Source: Myxococcus sp. CA023 (GTDB lineage Bacteria; Myxococcota; Myxococcia; Myxococcales; Myxococcaceae). From it: 64,000 bases of DNA. Positions 55,678-63,857 of the stretch are shown one piece after another. The position numbers and the translations under genes were made by a program. Numbering within the stretch: the stretch's first letter is position 1; each line of letters begins with the position of its first letter. The stretch is taken from assembly GCF_010998615.1 (NCBI RefSeq), contig NZ_JAAEAH010000033.1, positions 1-64,000 on the forward strand. The letters run 5' to 3'. Below the pieces are notes generated by a model. It searched no databases and had not been told where the DNA came from. It saw nothing but the letters and a program-made list of their open reading frames with translations.

Positions 55678-55683
55678 AGGAGG
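55678..55683 (+). promoter_or_regulatory. Strong ribosome-binding site for the small peptide gene
   Basis: A perfect AGGAGG ends 4 bases before the ATG at 55688. Such a full match supports the 56-codon frame as a translated gene. Confidence 0.7.
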
Positions 55684-55687
55684 CCTC

Positions 55688-55858
55688 ATGGCTTCGGAAG
55701 AGACCCTGTCCGCAGCGCCCGCCCACTCCGAGCCCGCCACTTCCGAGGCGGCGCACAACGAGGCCTCCGCCGCGCCCGAGAAGCTGGATGAGATCGAGGA
55801 GATCGACTTCCTGCTCGAGGAGATCGAGAGCAAGATTGCTCCGCTCGCGCTGGCGTAA
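55688..55858 (+). CDS. 56-residue acidic peptide, candidate RiPP precursor
   Basis: A short gene with a perfect AGGAGG and a consensus -35 upstream. The first 30 residues are Ala/Glu/Ser-rich and look unstructured. Residues about 31-48 form an acidic amphipathic helix (EKLDEIEEIDFLLEEIESK). The last eight residues, IAPLALA with the preceding Lys, are small and hydrophobic with no charge. That is the layout of a leader plus short core, as in ribosomally made peptides. There is no Cys, so it is not a lanthipeptide or sactipeptide type; core chemistry would have to act on backbone or aliphatic side chains. It lies 5 bp before a Rieske oxygenase, and TldD/TldE proteases lie downstream. It could instead be a small accessory subunit of the oxygenase. 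I recognise no family. Confidence 0.65.
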   Translation: MASEETLSAAPAHSEPATSEAAHNEASAAPEKLDEIEEIDFLLEEIESKIAPLALA

Positions 55859-55863
55859 GGGTC

Positions 55864-56862
55864 GTGCGTTCCTACGTTGACGCATTCTCCCCGTACTGGC
55901 ACCCGGTCGCTTTCTCGAGCGAGCTGACGGCCGTTCCACTCCCCGTGCAGTTGCTGGAGACGGAGCTGGTGCTGTGGCGGACGGGCTCGGGCGTGGCCGT
56001 GACGCACCGGCGATGTTCACACCGGGGCGCCGACCTCAGCCTGGGCGTCGTCACCCCGGAGGGGCTGCGCTGCGGCTTCCATGGCTGGACCTACGGCACG
56101 GACGGACGCTGTGTGCGGGTGCCGTCACAGCCCGCCGCGCCCATTCCCGCCCGGGCACGCGTCTCCGCCTTCCAGGCCACGGAGCGGTACGGCCTCGTCT
56201 GGGTCTGCCTGTCCCCGGAGCCCGCCGCGCCGCTGCCGGAGTGGCCGGAGCTGGAAGACGGTGCCCTGGCCACCGTGCCCCTGCCGGTGCTGGATTGGGA
56301 CGTCGCCGCGGGCCGGATGATCGAGGTCGTCCTGGATGTGGCGCACCTGTCCTTCGTGCACGAAGGCACCTTCGGCAACCCGGAGCAGCCGGAAGTGCCT
56401 CCCTATGAAGTGGAGCGGCGCGCCACCGGCGTCGGCGCGCGCATCGTCTATCCGGCGCTGGCTCCGGCGACGGATGGCATGCCGCCCCGGGTGGATCGCA
56501 CCACGCTCACCTACGACGTGACGCTGCCCTTCGCCGCGAAGCTGGCCTTCAAGCCGACGCTCTTCTACGTCCACACCGTCTACGCCATCGCCTCTCCGCT
56601 CTCCGAGGAGAAGATGCGGTGCTTCTACTTCGCCTCGTACCACCCCCGGCTGCGCAATCACTTCCCGGAGATGTTCGTGAAGAGTGAGCTGGCCATCCTG
56701 GAGCAGGACCGGCGCACGCTGGAGGGCGTGCGTCCCCGGGCCCAGCCCCTGGACTTCGCCAGCGAGGTCCACACGCACGCGGACCGCCTGCCCATCGAAT
56801 ACCGCCGGGGTGTCATCGCCCTGCGGCTGGGCAAGCCCGTGGACGGACCCGCCCCGGAATGA
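55864..56862 (+). CDS. Rieske [2Fe-2S] oxygenase
   Basis: A 332-residue protein with a GTG start 5 bp after the peptide gene. The Rieske cluster motif is CSHRGADLSLG (about 51-) and GLRCGFHGWTYG, i.e. C-x-H and C-x2-H. The mononuclear iron site is DVAHLSFVH (about 158-166, D-x2-H-x4-H), and EQDRRTLEGV near 285 may give the acidic ligand. Layout and length resemble VanA/monooxygenase-type Rieske enzymes. They oxygenate or demethylate organic substrates using electrons from a reductase; no ferredoxin or reductase gene is adjacent, whereas cytochromes follow. Tight linkage makes the peptide or a peptide-derived molecule a candidate substrate. Overlaps the cytochrome start by 4 bp. Confidence 0.85.
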   Translation: MRSYVDAFSPYWHPVAFSSELTAVPLPVQLLETELVLWRTGSGVAVTHRRCSHRGADLSLGVVTPEGLRCGFHGWTYGTDGRCVRVPSQPAAPIPARARVSAFQATERYGLVWVCLSPEPAAPLPEWPELEDGALATVPLPVLDWDVAAGRMIEVVLDVAHLSFVHEGTFGNPEQPEVPPYEVERRATGVGARIVYPALAPATDGMPPRVDRTTLTYDVTLPFAAKLAFKPTLFYVHTVYAIASPLSEEKMRCFYFASYHPRLRNHFPEMFVKSELAILEQDRRTLEGVRPRAQPLDFASEVHTHADRLPIEYRRGVIALRLGKPVDGPAPE

Positions 56863-57851
56863 GGACCCACACCCCCATGCGCTCCCATCTCCTGTTCCTG
56901 CTGCTGGCGCTGAGCGCCTGTCAGCGCAACGAATCGCCGCCGCCACCCGCGAAGGCTCCGGCCGCATCCACGCCGGCACCTCGTGCTCCCGCCGTCCCGG
57001 CCGTAACCGCGTCCGCGGACGCGGCGAAGCTGGAGCGGGGCCGGTACCTCGTGGAGAACGTGCTCGCCTGTGGCTCCTGCCACACGCCGCGCGACTGGTC
57101 TCGGTATGGAGGCCCCGCCTCCGGGCCCGCGCTCTCCGGCGCCTGCTGGGACGACGCGGCCTGGGAGCTGCCCGGTCGCGTCTGCGCGCCCAACATCACC
57201 TCCGATCCCGAGCACGGCATCGGCCGCTGGACGGATGAGGAGCTGATGCGCGCGCTGCGCGAGGGCACCGGGCGCGATGGGAAGACGCTCTTCCCGCTCA
57301 TGCCGTTCCTCCTCTACCGCGAGTTGTCGGACGCGGACGCCCATGCCGTGATTGCCTGGCTGCGTCAGGCCCCGGCCACCCCGCGCGCTTCGGCCCGCTC
57401 GGTCATCCCCGACGAGGTGTACGCGCAGTACAAGGACATGGCCGCGCCCATGAAGACGGCCGTGCCGGAGCCCGCCGCGGATGACGTCTCTCGCGGTCGC
57501 TACCTGGCCACCATGGCGCAGTGCGCCGCGTGTCACGCGGGCATGGACGAGGCGGGCACGCCCTTCGTGGGAGGACGTCCGTTGCCCACGCCGCACGGCC
57601 CGGAAGTCGTATCCAATCTCACGCCGCATGCACGCGGACTGGGCGCCGTGGACGAAGCGGCCTTCGTCGCCCGCTTCACCGCTTTCAAGGACCTGGCACC
57701 CGCGTCCGCGCGGGCGGGCCAGGTGAACAAGCTCACCATGCCCTGGGGCTTCTTCGCCGGACTGGCGGAGGCGGACCTCAAGGCCCTCTACCGTTACCTG
57801 CGCACGGTGCCCGCCGTGGCCCCCGCTGCGCCGTCCGCGTCTGGCAAATGA
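56859..57851 (+). CDS. Diheme c-type cytochrome lipoprotein
   Basis: A 330-residue exported protein whose ATG overlaps the Rieske stop (ATGA); an ATG at 56877 is an alternative. The signal ends with LLLALSAC-Q, a lipobox. A Pro/Ala linker follows (about 28-52). Two cytochrome c domains carry CGSCH (about 71) and CAACH (about 222). The distal Met ligands probably lie in FPLMPFLLY and KLTMPWGFF. This matches the diheme cytochromes that pass electrons from membrane dehydrogenases to oxidases. Being in the periplasm it cannot directly feed a cytoplasmic Rieske enzyme unless that enzyme is also exported, which I do not see. Confidence 0.85.
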   Translation: MRTHTPMRSHLLFLLLALSACQRNESPPPPAKAPAASTPAPRAPAVPAVTASADAAKLERGRYLVENVLACGSCHTPRDWSRYGGPASGPALSGACWDDAAWELPGRVCAPNITSDPEHGIGRWTDEELMRALREGTGRDGKTLFPLMPFLLYRELSDADAHAVIAWLRQAPATPRASARSVIPDEVYAQYKDMAAPMKTAVPEPAADDVSRGRYLATMAQCAACHAGMDEAGTPFVGGRPLPTPHGPEVVSNLTPHARGLGAVDEAAFVARFTAFKDLAPASARAGQVNKLTMPWGFFAGLAEADLKALYRYLRTVPAVAPAAPSASGK

Positions 57852-57867
57852 CCCATTCTGGCGCCAC

Positions 57868-57892
57868 CTGGGAGCGTCCGGTAGACTCCCAG
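57868..57892 (+). terminator. Hairpin between diheme and multiheme cytochrome genes
   Basis: CTGGGAG (57868-57874) and CTCCCAG (57886-57892) form a perfect 7-bp stem with an 11-nt loop. It lacks a T-run, so it may reduce rather than stop read-through within the operon. Confidence 0.4.
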
Positions 57893-57956
57893 CGCGTCCC
57901 CTGAAAGCCCAACGTCCCGCGCCCTTCCCCCATGGTCGCGCGTGACGCGTGCCCCC

Positions 57957-59840
57957 ATGAAATCTCATTTCAAGCGACTGCTCCTGTCCGTGCTGGTGTG
58001 CTCCGCCGGCTGCGACGTCTTCAACATCGGCGACGCCGAAGGGACCCGTGGCCGCGGCGCGAGGGCGTTCGACCCGTATTCGAGCTCGGCCTCCGGCGCC
58101 ATCTCCCTGTCCCTGCTGTACTTCAATGGCTGCGCCATCCTGCCCACCGGTGAGCCGGTGTCGGCCGGCTCGCTGGACCTGCCGGACTATCCGGCCACCT
58201 GCGAGGCCATGAACAGGATGGGCCAGTCGGTGCCGCCCTCGGCGCGGTTCGAGGTGACGCCGGGCGTCAGCTACTTCGTCCGCGAGTTCACCGCGGTGGA
58301 CGCCGTCTCCGACGTCCACACCGACTTCAAGAACCAGCACGCCCCGTCCTTCTGGATGCGCAAGGAGTCGCGCTTCAAGGACCTGGACTGGTCGGGCGTG
58401 ACGGTGGGCCGGGACGAGTGGACGAACGACTTCGACTCCACCTTCCAGCGCGAGACGTACTACGAGAACGCCGCGTGGATGCGCTCGCTGGACGACACCT
58501 TCCTCATCGAGGTGCTCGACGCGGACGGCGCCGTGCGCACCTCCATCAGCTACAGCCGCCGTGACTTCATGGGTGAGAGCGCCACCACGGGCCGCACGCG
58601 CGCCAGCTGGCTGGTGGCGGACCTGGCGCGGCCTCGCTTCCCGGGAGACCCGGAGGTGAGCCTGCTGCCGGACGGCACCGAGCCCACCTACAAGACGATG
58701 GTGAAGGCGTCCTTCTCCGGCGCCACCAACCCGTTCAAGACGCTGACCATGCCGCAGCTCTCCGGCGAGGGACTCATCCGCGTCACCTGGAGCCAGCTGC
58801 CCCTCAAGCCCTTCCTCTTCCCCATCGTCTTCACCCCCGAGGCGGAGCGTCCGGCCACCTGCTACCGGCTGGATGAAAGCGGGCTGGCCACCGACGAACA
58901 GGTGCCGTGTGGCTTCGGCCTGACGCAGGCGGTGCGCGTCAACCGCCCGGCCAACGGCAGCTACTTCATGCCCGGTGACTCGGTGGACTTCATGGTGTCG
59001 CTGCGCGACGGGGACGGCAACGGCCTGCATCCGCGCAACCGGATGCCCAGCTACAACCAGTACATGGGCGAGTCCTCCAACGGCCTCGCGTACTTCAACG
59101 AGGAGATGCTGTTGACCTACCGCGAGGCCAGCTCCTCGGAGTCCGGCTTCAAGGTGGTGGGCCCGCTGCAGGACCTGCAGGTGTCGCGAGGTTCCTACAC
59201 GCTGCCGTACTTCTCCTTCCCGCTGTTCAGCGAGCCGCACTTCTACCTGCCGCCCGGCGCCAACCAGCTCGCGGGCGGCGGTGATGCCCAGCCGCCTACG
59301 CACTACTCGGTGACGCTGCCGCCGAACGCGAAGGCGGGCACCTACGCCATCCTCCTCAAGGGGCACCGCACCTTCATGGGCGAGCGCCTCAACCGGCTGG
59401 ACCCCTTCTTCTTCCAGGTGGGCCAGGCCCAGCCCACCACGTACCCGGGCCGCGTGGGCAACTGCCAGGTGTGCCACAACGGGGTGAACTCGCTCTCCAA
59501 CGTGCACCACGGCATGTCCGTGGACCACGTGGAGGCGTGCAAGACGTGCCACATCGAGGAGGGCTACGGCTACCTGCCGGACGTCATCCACCGCATCCAC
59601 AACAGCTCGCGCAAGTACAACCAGAACAAGGGTGACTGCACCATGTGTCACCTGACGCGGGAGAGCACGCTGTGGCCCAGCCTGATGAGCTGCAATGGCT
59701 GCCACGTGGCGTCGCACGGCACGGAGTACTTCGACCTTCGCTTCGAGCCCATGCAGAACACGCCCAACGGCTACGGCAACTGCGCCGAATCGTGCCACGT
59801 CACCACGCCGCCGGCCGAGCACATCCTCCCGCCCCGCTGA
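57957..59840 (+). CDS. Multiheme c-type cytochrome lipoprotein (OmcA/MtrC-like C-terminus)
   Basis: A 627-residue lipoprotein starting at MKSHFKRLLLSVLVCSAGC-D (lipobox at the Cys); an in-frame GTG at 57942 is less likely. Residues about 20-490 are beta-rich without heme sites and not recognised. All heme motifs sit in the last 125 residues: CQVCH, CKTCH, CTMCH, CNGCH and a non-canonical CAESCH (C-x3-CH). Extra His residues (NVHHGMSVDH, VIHRIHN) may be distal ligands, suggesting bis-His hemes as in OmcA/MtrC-type surface cytochromes. It could move electrons across or outside the outer membrane, or serve a periplasmic reductase. 18 bp before the next lipoprotein gene. Confidence 0.82.
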   Translation: MKSHFKRLLLSVLVCSAGCDVFNIGDAEGTRGRGARAFDPYSSSASGAISLSLLYFNGCAILPTGEPVSAGSLDLPDYPATCEAMNRMGQSVPPSARFEVTPGVSYFVREFTAVDAVSDVHTDFKNQHAPSFWMRKESRFKDLDWSGVTVGRDEWTNDFDSTFQRETYYENAAWMRSLDDTFLIEVLDADGAVRTSISYSRRDFMGESATTGRTRASWLVADLARPRFPGDPEVSLLPDGTEPTYKTMVKASFSGATNPFKTLTMPQLSGEGLIRVTWSQLPLKPFLFPIVFTPEAERPATCYRLDESGLATDEQVPCGFGLTQAVRVNRPANGSYFMPGDSVDFMVSLRDGDGNGLHPRNRMPSYNQYMGESSNGLAYFNEEMLLTYREASSSESGFKVVGPLQDLQVSRGSYTLPYFSFPLFSEPHFYLPPGANQLAGGGDAQPPTHYSVTLPPNAKAGTYAILLKGHRTFMGERLNRLDPFFFQVGQAQPTTYPGRVGNCQVCHNGVNSLSNVHHGMSVDHVEACKTCHIEEGYGYLPDVIHRIHNSSRKYNQNKGDCTMCHLTRESTLWPSLMSCNGCHVASHGTEYFDLRFEPMQNTPNGYGNCAESCHVTTPPAEHILPPR

Positions 59841-59857
59841 GCCCTCAGAGGAACGCC

Positions 59858-60955
59858 ATGAAGGTTCGCTCTCTCATTGCCTCGACCCTGTCCGCCGCCG
59901 TGCTGAGCGCGTGCGCTGATAGCAGCGCACCGCCTCCGCCCAAGCTGGACGCCAAGGCGCCCTATATCAACCTGCCCGACCGGCGGGTGCCCGTCTCCGG
60001 CGTCATCTTCGATCCGGAGGCGATGTTCTATACCTTCGTCATGTGGCCGCCCGACCCGGAGGACCCTGAGGCCGGGCCGCCGCTGCCGGCGCTGCTGTAT
60101 GGCATGCCCACGGTGATGCGCGCGTCCGTGTGGGGCGCGCAAGTCAGCATGGTGGGGCCCACCGGCGAGGTGGTCGACACCAGCGGCCCCGCGATGCCGC
60201 CCTGGGGCAACTTCCAGACGGAAGGCCTTCCCTCCGACCCGACGGTGCCGTACCTCATCCGCGCCGAGCCCGCGCCCGGGCTCTCGGTGGGGGCCGCCGA
60301 CATGTTCCCGGAGGACGAGGGCCACGCGCCCATCCCCGCGGTGCCGTACTACGCCACCACCAGCCTGCGGCCCATCGCGGCCACCGGGACGCAGTGCCTC
60401 ATCCAGTCGCCGGCCATCGTGGGCGAGGCGGGCGCGCTCGGCGCGCTGGCGCAGGTGATTTCCGAGGAGACGGGGACGTCTGTCTCTCCGGCCAGCCTGG
60501 CGGATGCCTCGTCGGGCCGCTCGGTGGCGCTGCTGTGGGTCTACTCGCCCAGCCCGGTGCTGGACGCGTTCCTGTTCCCCAGCGGTGACATCGCGGCGGA
60601 GACGACGGCGGGCACGCTGTACGCCATTGACTGGGCGCCGCCGGGCTCGTTCCCGGGCCAGACGGAGATGGGCTACTTCGCCATCCCCAACGGCATGAGC
60701 AGCCTGGGCTACTACGCCCTGGTGGTGCAGCCGGGCGCCCCGAGCGCGCTGACGGTGAGCTTCGTGGACACCCTGGAGGACGAGGAGGAGGGCCGACCCT
60801 GGGAGGTGCCTCCCTTCTTCGTCGAGGGCCTGCCGCCGGGCGTGTCCTTCACGCGCCTGTTCGCCATGGAGGCCACGCCGCCCATGGAGGAGAACCCCTA
60901 CGAGGAGCCCGCGCCGCCGCCGGACTTCGGCTTCCTCTGCTACCCGGAGGGGTGA
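59858..60955 (+). CDS. Unknown secreted lipoprotein downstream of the multiheme cytochrome
   Basis: A 365-residue protein starting at MKVRSLIASTLSAAVLSAC-A with a clear lipobox; AGAGGA precedes the ATG at 59858. The mature protein is Pro-rich and beta-like, with no Cys pairs, no heme motif and no catalytic motif I recognise. Features include VPVSGVIFDPEAMFYTFVMWPPDPEDPE, Asp/Glu-Pro stretches and a C-terminal PPPDFGFLCYPEG. Order and spacing suggest one operon with the multiheme cytochrome, so it may be a surface partner or scaffold. It ends 22 bp before the convergent TldD gene. Function unknown. Confidence 0.68.
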   Translation: MKVRSLIASTLSAAVLSACADSSAPPPPKLDAKAPYINLPDRRVPVSGVIFDPEAMFYTFVMWPPDPEDPEAGPPLPALLYGMPTVMRASVWGAQVSMVGPTGEVVDTSGPAMPPWGNFQTEGLPSDPTVPYLIRAEPAPGLSVGAADMFPEDEGHAPIPAVPYYATTSLRPIAATGTQCLIQSPAIVGEAGALGALAQVISEETGTSVSPASLADASSGRSVALLWVYSPSPVLDAFLFPSGDIAAETTAGTLYAIDWAPPGSFPGQTEMGYFAIPNGMSSLGYYALVVQPGAPSALTVSFVDTLEDEEEGRPWEVPPFFVEGLPPGVSFTRLFAMEATPPMEENPYEEPAPPPDFGFLCYPEG

Positions 60956-60977
60956 CGCACCCAGGCGCCCACGGCGC

Positions 60978-62312
60978 TCACCGCGAGGGCTCCACCGCGA
61001 GCCCGCGGAAGCGCACCGTGGGCTGCCCGAAGGACACCGGAAGCGGGCCGTGGTCCAGCTTCCGGCAGCCGCGCGTGGCGAAGAGGTTCTTCGTGTCCGC
61101 GCCCACCGCGTCGATGGCGGCCAGCGCCTCCAGCCCGTTGCCCCGGAGGATGCCGGGGCCCATGCGGCGCCCAGGCCGTCCGTTTCGAATCTCCCGCGCC
61201 TCCACGATGTAGAAGCTGAAGTCGCCCGACAGCAGGTCCATCTGCCGGGGCGTGAGGTGCTGCACCAGCAGCCCGTGCGGAATGTCCGCCATCAGCGCCT
61301 CCAGGTGGCCCTGGTGCGCGTCAACGCGCGTGTGGGCCATGCGAGGCAGGGGCGGGTGCCGGTAGCTGACGCGCCGCCCGTGTCCGTTGGGCACGCGGCC
61401 CAGCGCGGCGGCGCTGCGGGCATCCAGAAGGGGCGCGTCCACTCGGCCCTCGCGGATGAGTGTCACCGGGAGCGCGGCGTGGCCTTCATCGTCCCAGGCG
61501 AAGCCGAGCGCGCCGTGGCCGTCCGTCGGGTCGTCCGAGACGCTGAGGTGCGCACCGGCTACCTGCTGCCCCAGCCGCCGCGCCAGGTATGAGCCGCCGC
61601 GCGCGACGACGTCTCCCTCCAGGGGATGTCCGCACACCTCGTGGAAGAAGCAGCCGGAGGCGGCGCCCGGTGGAAAGACGATGGGCAGCACGTCGCGGGG
61701 GCAGGGCACCATGGGTGTCGTATCCCGCAGCTCCCGCGCCATGCTCTCCACGAGCGCTTCCAACGAGGGCAGCGCGGTGCGTGCCCCGGTGACATCCGGC
61801 CAGGCGGCGCAGCGCCACAGCTCAGCCATGCCCGCGCCGGTGTCGTGGAAGGCCTTCACTTCGAGCAGGGCATGGCGCTGGCGGTCTTCTCTCAGGTGCG
61901 CGTCGCTGGCGGACAGCGTGTGCCGCTCCACTTCGCGCAGCAGCACGTCCAGGTGCTGGGCGCCCGCGGCCCGCGCTGTCGCCTCCAGTTGGCGGACGAG
62001 CGACAACAGGGCCTCCGTGTCGCTCGCGAGCCGGGGCTCGGCGTCGAGCAGAGGGCGGGCCTGGTTTGCCAGCGCCTCCGGCATGAGGCCTTTCTTCCAT
62101 CGGGCGCCGGCCACCTGGGCCCATTGCCAGGTCATGCTGTCCGGGGTGGTCTGTCCCATGGACCAGCCCTGGTCGAGCACGGGGGGGAAGACGCGGAGCC
62201 CGGAACGCTGGTGGAGGACTTCGGTGACTTCGCGCCGCTCCACGAACCAATCCAAGCGTGTGTCCTCCGGCCGGGCACCACGCGGGCTGGCCGTGGCTTC
62301 GGTGACGCCCAC
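60978..62312 (-). CDS. tldD: TldD-family metalloprotease
   Basis: A 444-residue protein with a GTG start. The zinc motif HEVCGH (HExxxH, about 219-224) lies in CFFHEVCGHPLEGD. The C-terminal part shows GILRGNGLEALAAIDAVGADTKNLFATRGCRKLDHGPLPVSFGQPTVRF, the conserved metal-site and substrate-cleft region of TldD. TldD with TldE forms a heterodimer that threads unfolded peptides through a narrow tunnel; known roles are CcdA turnover and removal of the microcin B17 leader. It is divergent from a TldE-like gene. Length is slightly below E. coli TldD (481). A RiPP-maturation role here is inferred from the neighbouring peptide gene. Confidence 0.85.
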   Translation of the reverse strand: MGVTEATASPRGARPEDTRLDWFVERREVTEVLHQRSGLRVFPPVLDQGWSMGQTTPDSMTWQWAQVAGARWKKGLMPEALANQARPLLDAEPRLASDTEALLSLVRQLEATARAAGAQHLDVLLREVERHTLSASDAHLREDRQRHALLEVKAFHDTGAGMAELWRCAAWPDVTGARTALPSLEALVESMARELRDTTPMVPCPRDVLPIVFPPGAASGCFFHEVCGHPLEGDVVARGGSYLARRLGQQVAGAHLSVSDDPTDGHGALGFAWDDEGHAALPVTLIREGRVDAPLLDARSAAALGRVPNGHGRRVSYRHPPLPRMAHTRVDAHQGHLEALMADIPHGLLVQHLTPRQMDLLSGDFSFYIVEAREIRNGRPGRRMGPGILRGNGLEALAAIDAVGADTKNLFATRGCRKLDHGPLPVSFGQPTVRFRGLAVEPSR

Positions 62313-62474
62313 CGTGAAACGGCGGGCACAGGTTCAGGAGCATACGCCAGACGGTGAGGCGGACCCATGCACGCGCCTGGATTGCGTGCACGCACGGACG
62401 GACGGTTGAACCACCGGTACGGATTCACCGGTATCCTCGCGAGCAGTCCCAGCGTGTGTCGGCGGAGGCAGTGG

Positions 62475-63857
62475 ATGCGGGGCGGTTCCGGTTCCGAGGA
62501 GGACAGCGGGGGGGCGGCATGCGCGGGCCTTCAGCCTCGCGAATGGCTGACGTCCGCTGGCGAAGCGCTGGAGGCCTTCACGCGGCACCACGCACCCTCG
62601 CAGGCCGAGTTGTTCCTCGCCGCGGAGCGCAGGCTGTCGTTCGAATACGACGCAGGGACGGGGCGCTCCATCGTCAACCAGGGGGAGACCCTGGATGCCA
62701 TGGCGCGCGTGAGCTGGGACGCGCGGCAGGGCATGCTGACCGCGCCGGTGGGTGAGGCAGGCGCGCTGTCGCTGCTCCTGGAGCGCACCGCGCGACAGGC
62801 CACTTCAGGACGTGCGAGTCCTCTGCCAGAGCTGCCAGCTCAGACTGATTCCCCGAATGTCTCGAGTCCTCCGCCACTCCAGCCGGAGCGCGCGGCGCGC
62901 CGGATGAAACACTTCATCGAGGCCGCCGTGCCCCCTGGCAGCGTCGTGCAGGCCGCGCTGCTCACCCAGGTGTCCACGTGGCGCGCCCTGGTGCGTGCAA
63001 GTGGCGCGCGCCGTGCTCGCACGGAATGGCGCGAGGAACTGTTCGTGCGCTGTGAGACACCGCGAGGCGCCGTGGTGGATGCGGTGGCGTTTCCCGAAAC
63101 AGCGGCGGACGACACGGTCATCATTCCGCTGCGCCATCGACTCGCGGAGGCTGTTGAAGCCCTCACGGGCCCCGCGGAGTCGCTGGACCGCGACCTCCCC
63201 CTGGTGCTGCGGCCGGCGGTGGCCGCGCCTCTCGCGGCGGGGCTCATCTGGTTGCTACGGGGCGACGTGGCCGCCGCCACGCCCGCGCTGGCCCGGGCCG
63301 TGGGGCGCAAGTTGTTTCCCTCGGTCCTGAGCGTGGTGGACGACCCGAACCACCCCACGGGCACGCGGCGCGTATCCATGGATGACGAAGGGCTCTCCAC
63401 AGACACGCTGTCGCTGGTCGACGCGGGCGTGCTGCGAGGATTCCTCCACGCCTCCGACACCGCATCGCGGCTCGGCGCGCCGCTCAACGGGCGCGGCTTC
63501 CGCACCACCATGTCACCACCCACGCCCGAAGCCGTGAATCCCTCCCTCGTGCCCGGTGAGACCGCCGTGCTCCCCGCGCACTACACGGAACTCGTCGCAC
63601 GCGTGGAGACCTTCACCACCATGCCGCGTCCCGGCACCGTCACGTTGGTGGCAGGCGGCTGGGAGGTACGCGACGGCCGTCGTGTGCGCCGCATTGCTCC
63701 GGTGGAACTGGAACTCCCCGTGCTGGAAACCTTCCGCGCGCTGCGCGGCGTGGGGACGGACCTGACCTTCTTCCCCACCGCCGAGGGCTGTGGCACGCCG
63801 ACGCTCGTCTTCCCGCCCCTGCTGTCGGGTGCGCAGGGAGGGCAGGCGGCCAGGTGA
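62475..63857 (+). CDS. TldE/PmbA-family protein, partner of TldD
   Basis: A 460-residue protein. The ATG at 62475 has GGAGG about 8 nt upstream; an in-frame ATG at 62367 would add 36 Arg-rich residues that do not look conserved. The N-terminal part RRLSFEYDAGTGRSIVNQGETL fits the PmbA/TldD domain I. The C-terminal part RRVSMDDEGLSTDTLSLVDAGVLRGFLHASDTASRLG is the typical TldE/PmbA pattern, and no HExxxH is present, as expected for the non-catalytic subunit. It is weaker in similarity to E. coli TldE than the TldD neighbour is to TldD, so it may be a specialised version. Starts opposite to tldD. Confidence 0.8.
   Translation: MRGGSGSEEDSGGAACAGLQPREWLTSAGEALEAFTRHHAPSQAELFLAAERRLSFEYDAGTGRSIVNQGETLDAMARVSWDARQGMLTAPVGEAGALSLLLERTARQATSGRASPLPELPAQTDSPNVSSPPPLQPERAARRMKHFIEAAVPPGSVVQAALLTQVSTWRALVRASGARRARTEWREELFVRCETPRGAVVDAVAFPETAADDTVIIPLRHRLAEAVEALTGPAESLDRDLPLVLRPAVAAPLAAGLIWLLRGDVAAATPALARAVGRKLFPSVLSVVDDPNHPTGTRRVSMDDEGLSTDTLSLVDAGVLRGFLHASDTASRLGAPLNGRGFRTTMSPPTPEAVNPSLVPGETAVLPAHYTELVARVETFTTMPRPGTVTLVAGGWEVRDGRRVRRIAPVELELPVLETFRALRGVGTDLTFFPTAEGCGTPTLVFPPLLSGAQGGQAAR

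Noticed and set aside
56658..59822. A 1054-codon open frame antisense to the cytochrome genes
   Set aside because: The plus strand encodes clear CxxCH proteins with lipoboxes; the antisense product is His/Arg/Val-rich with no motif.
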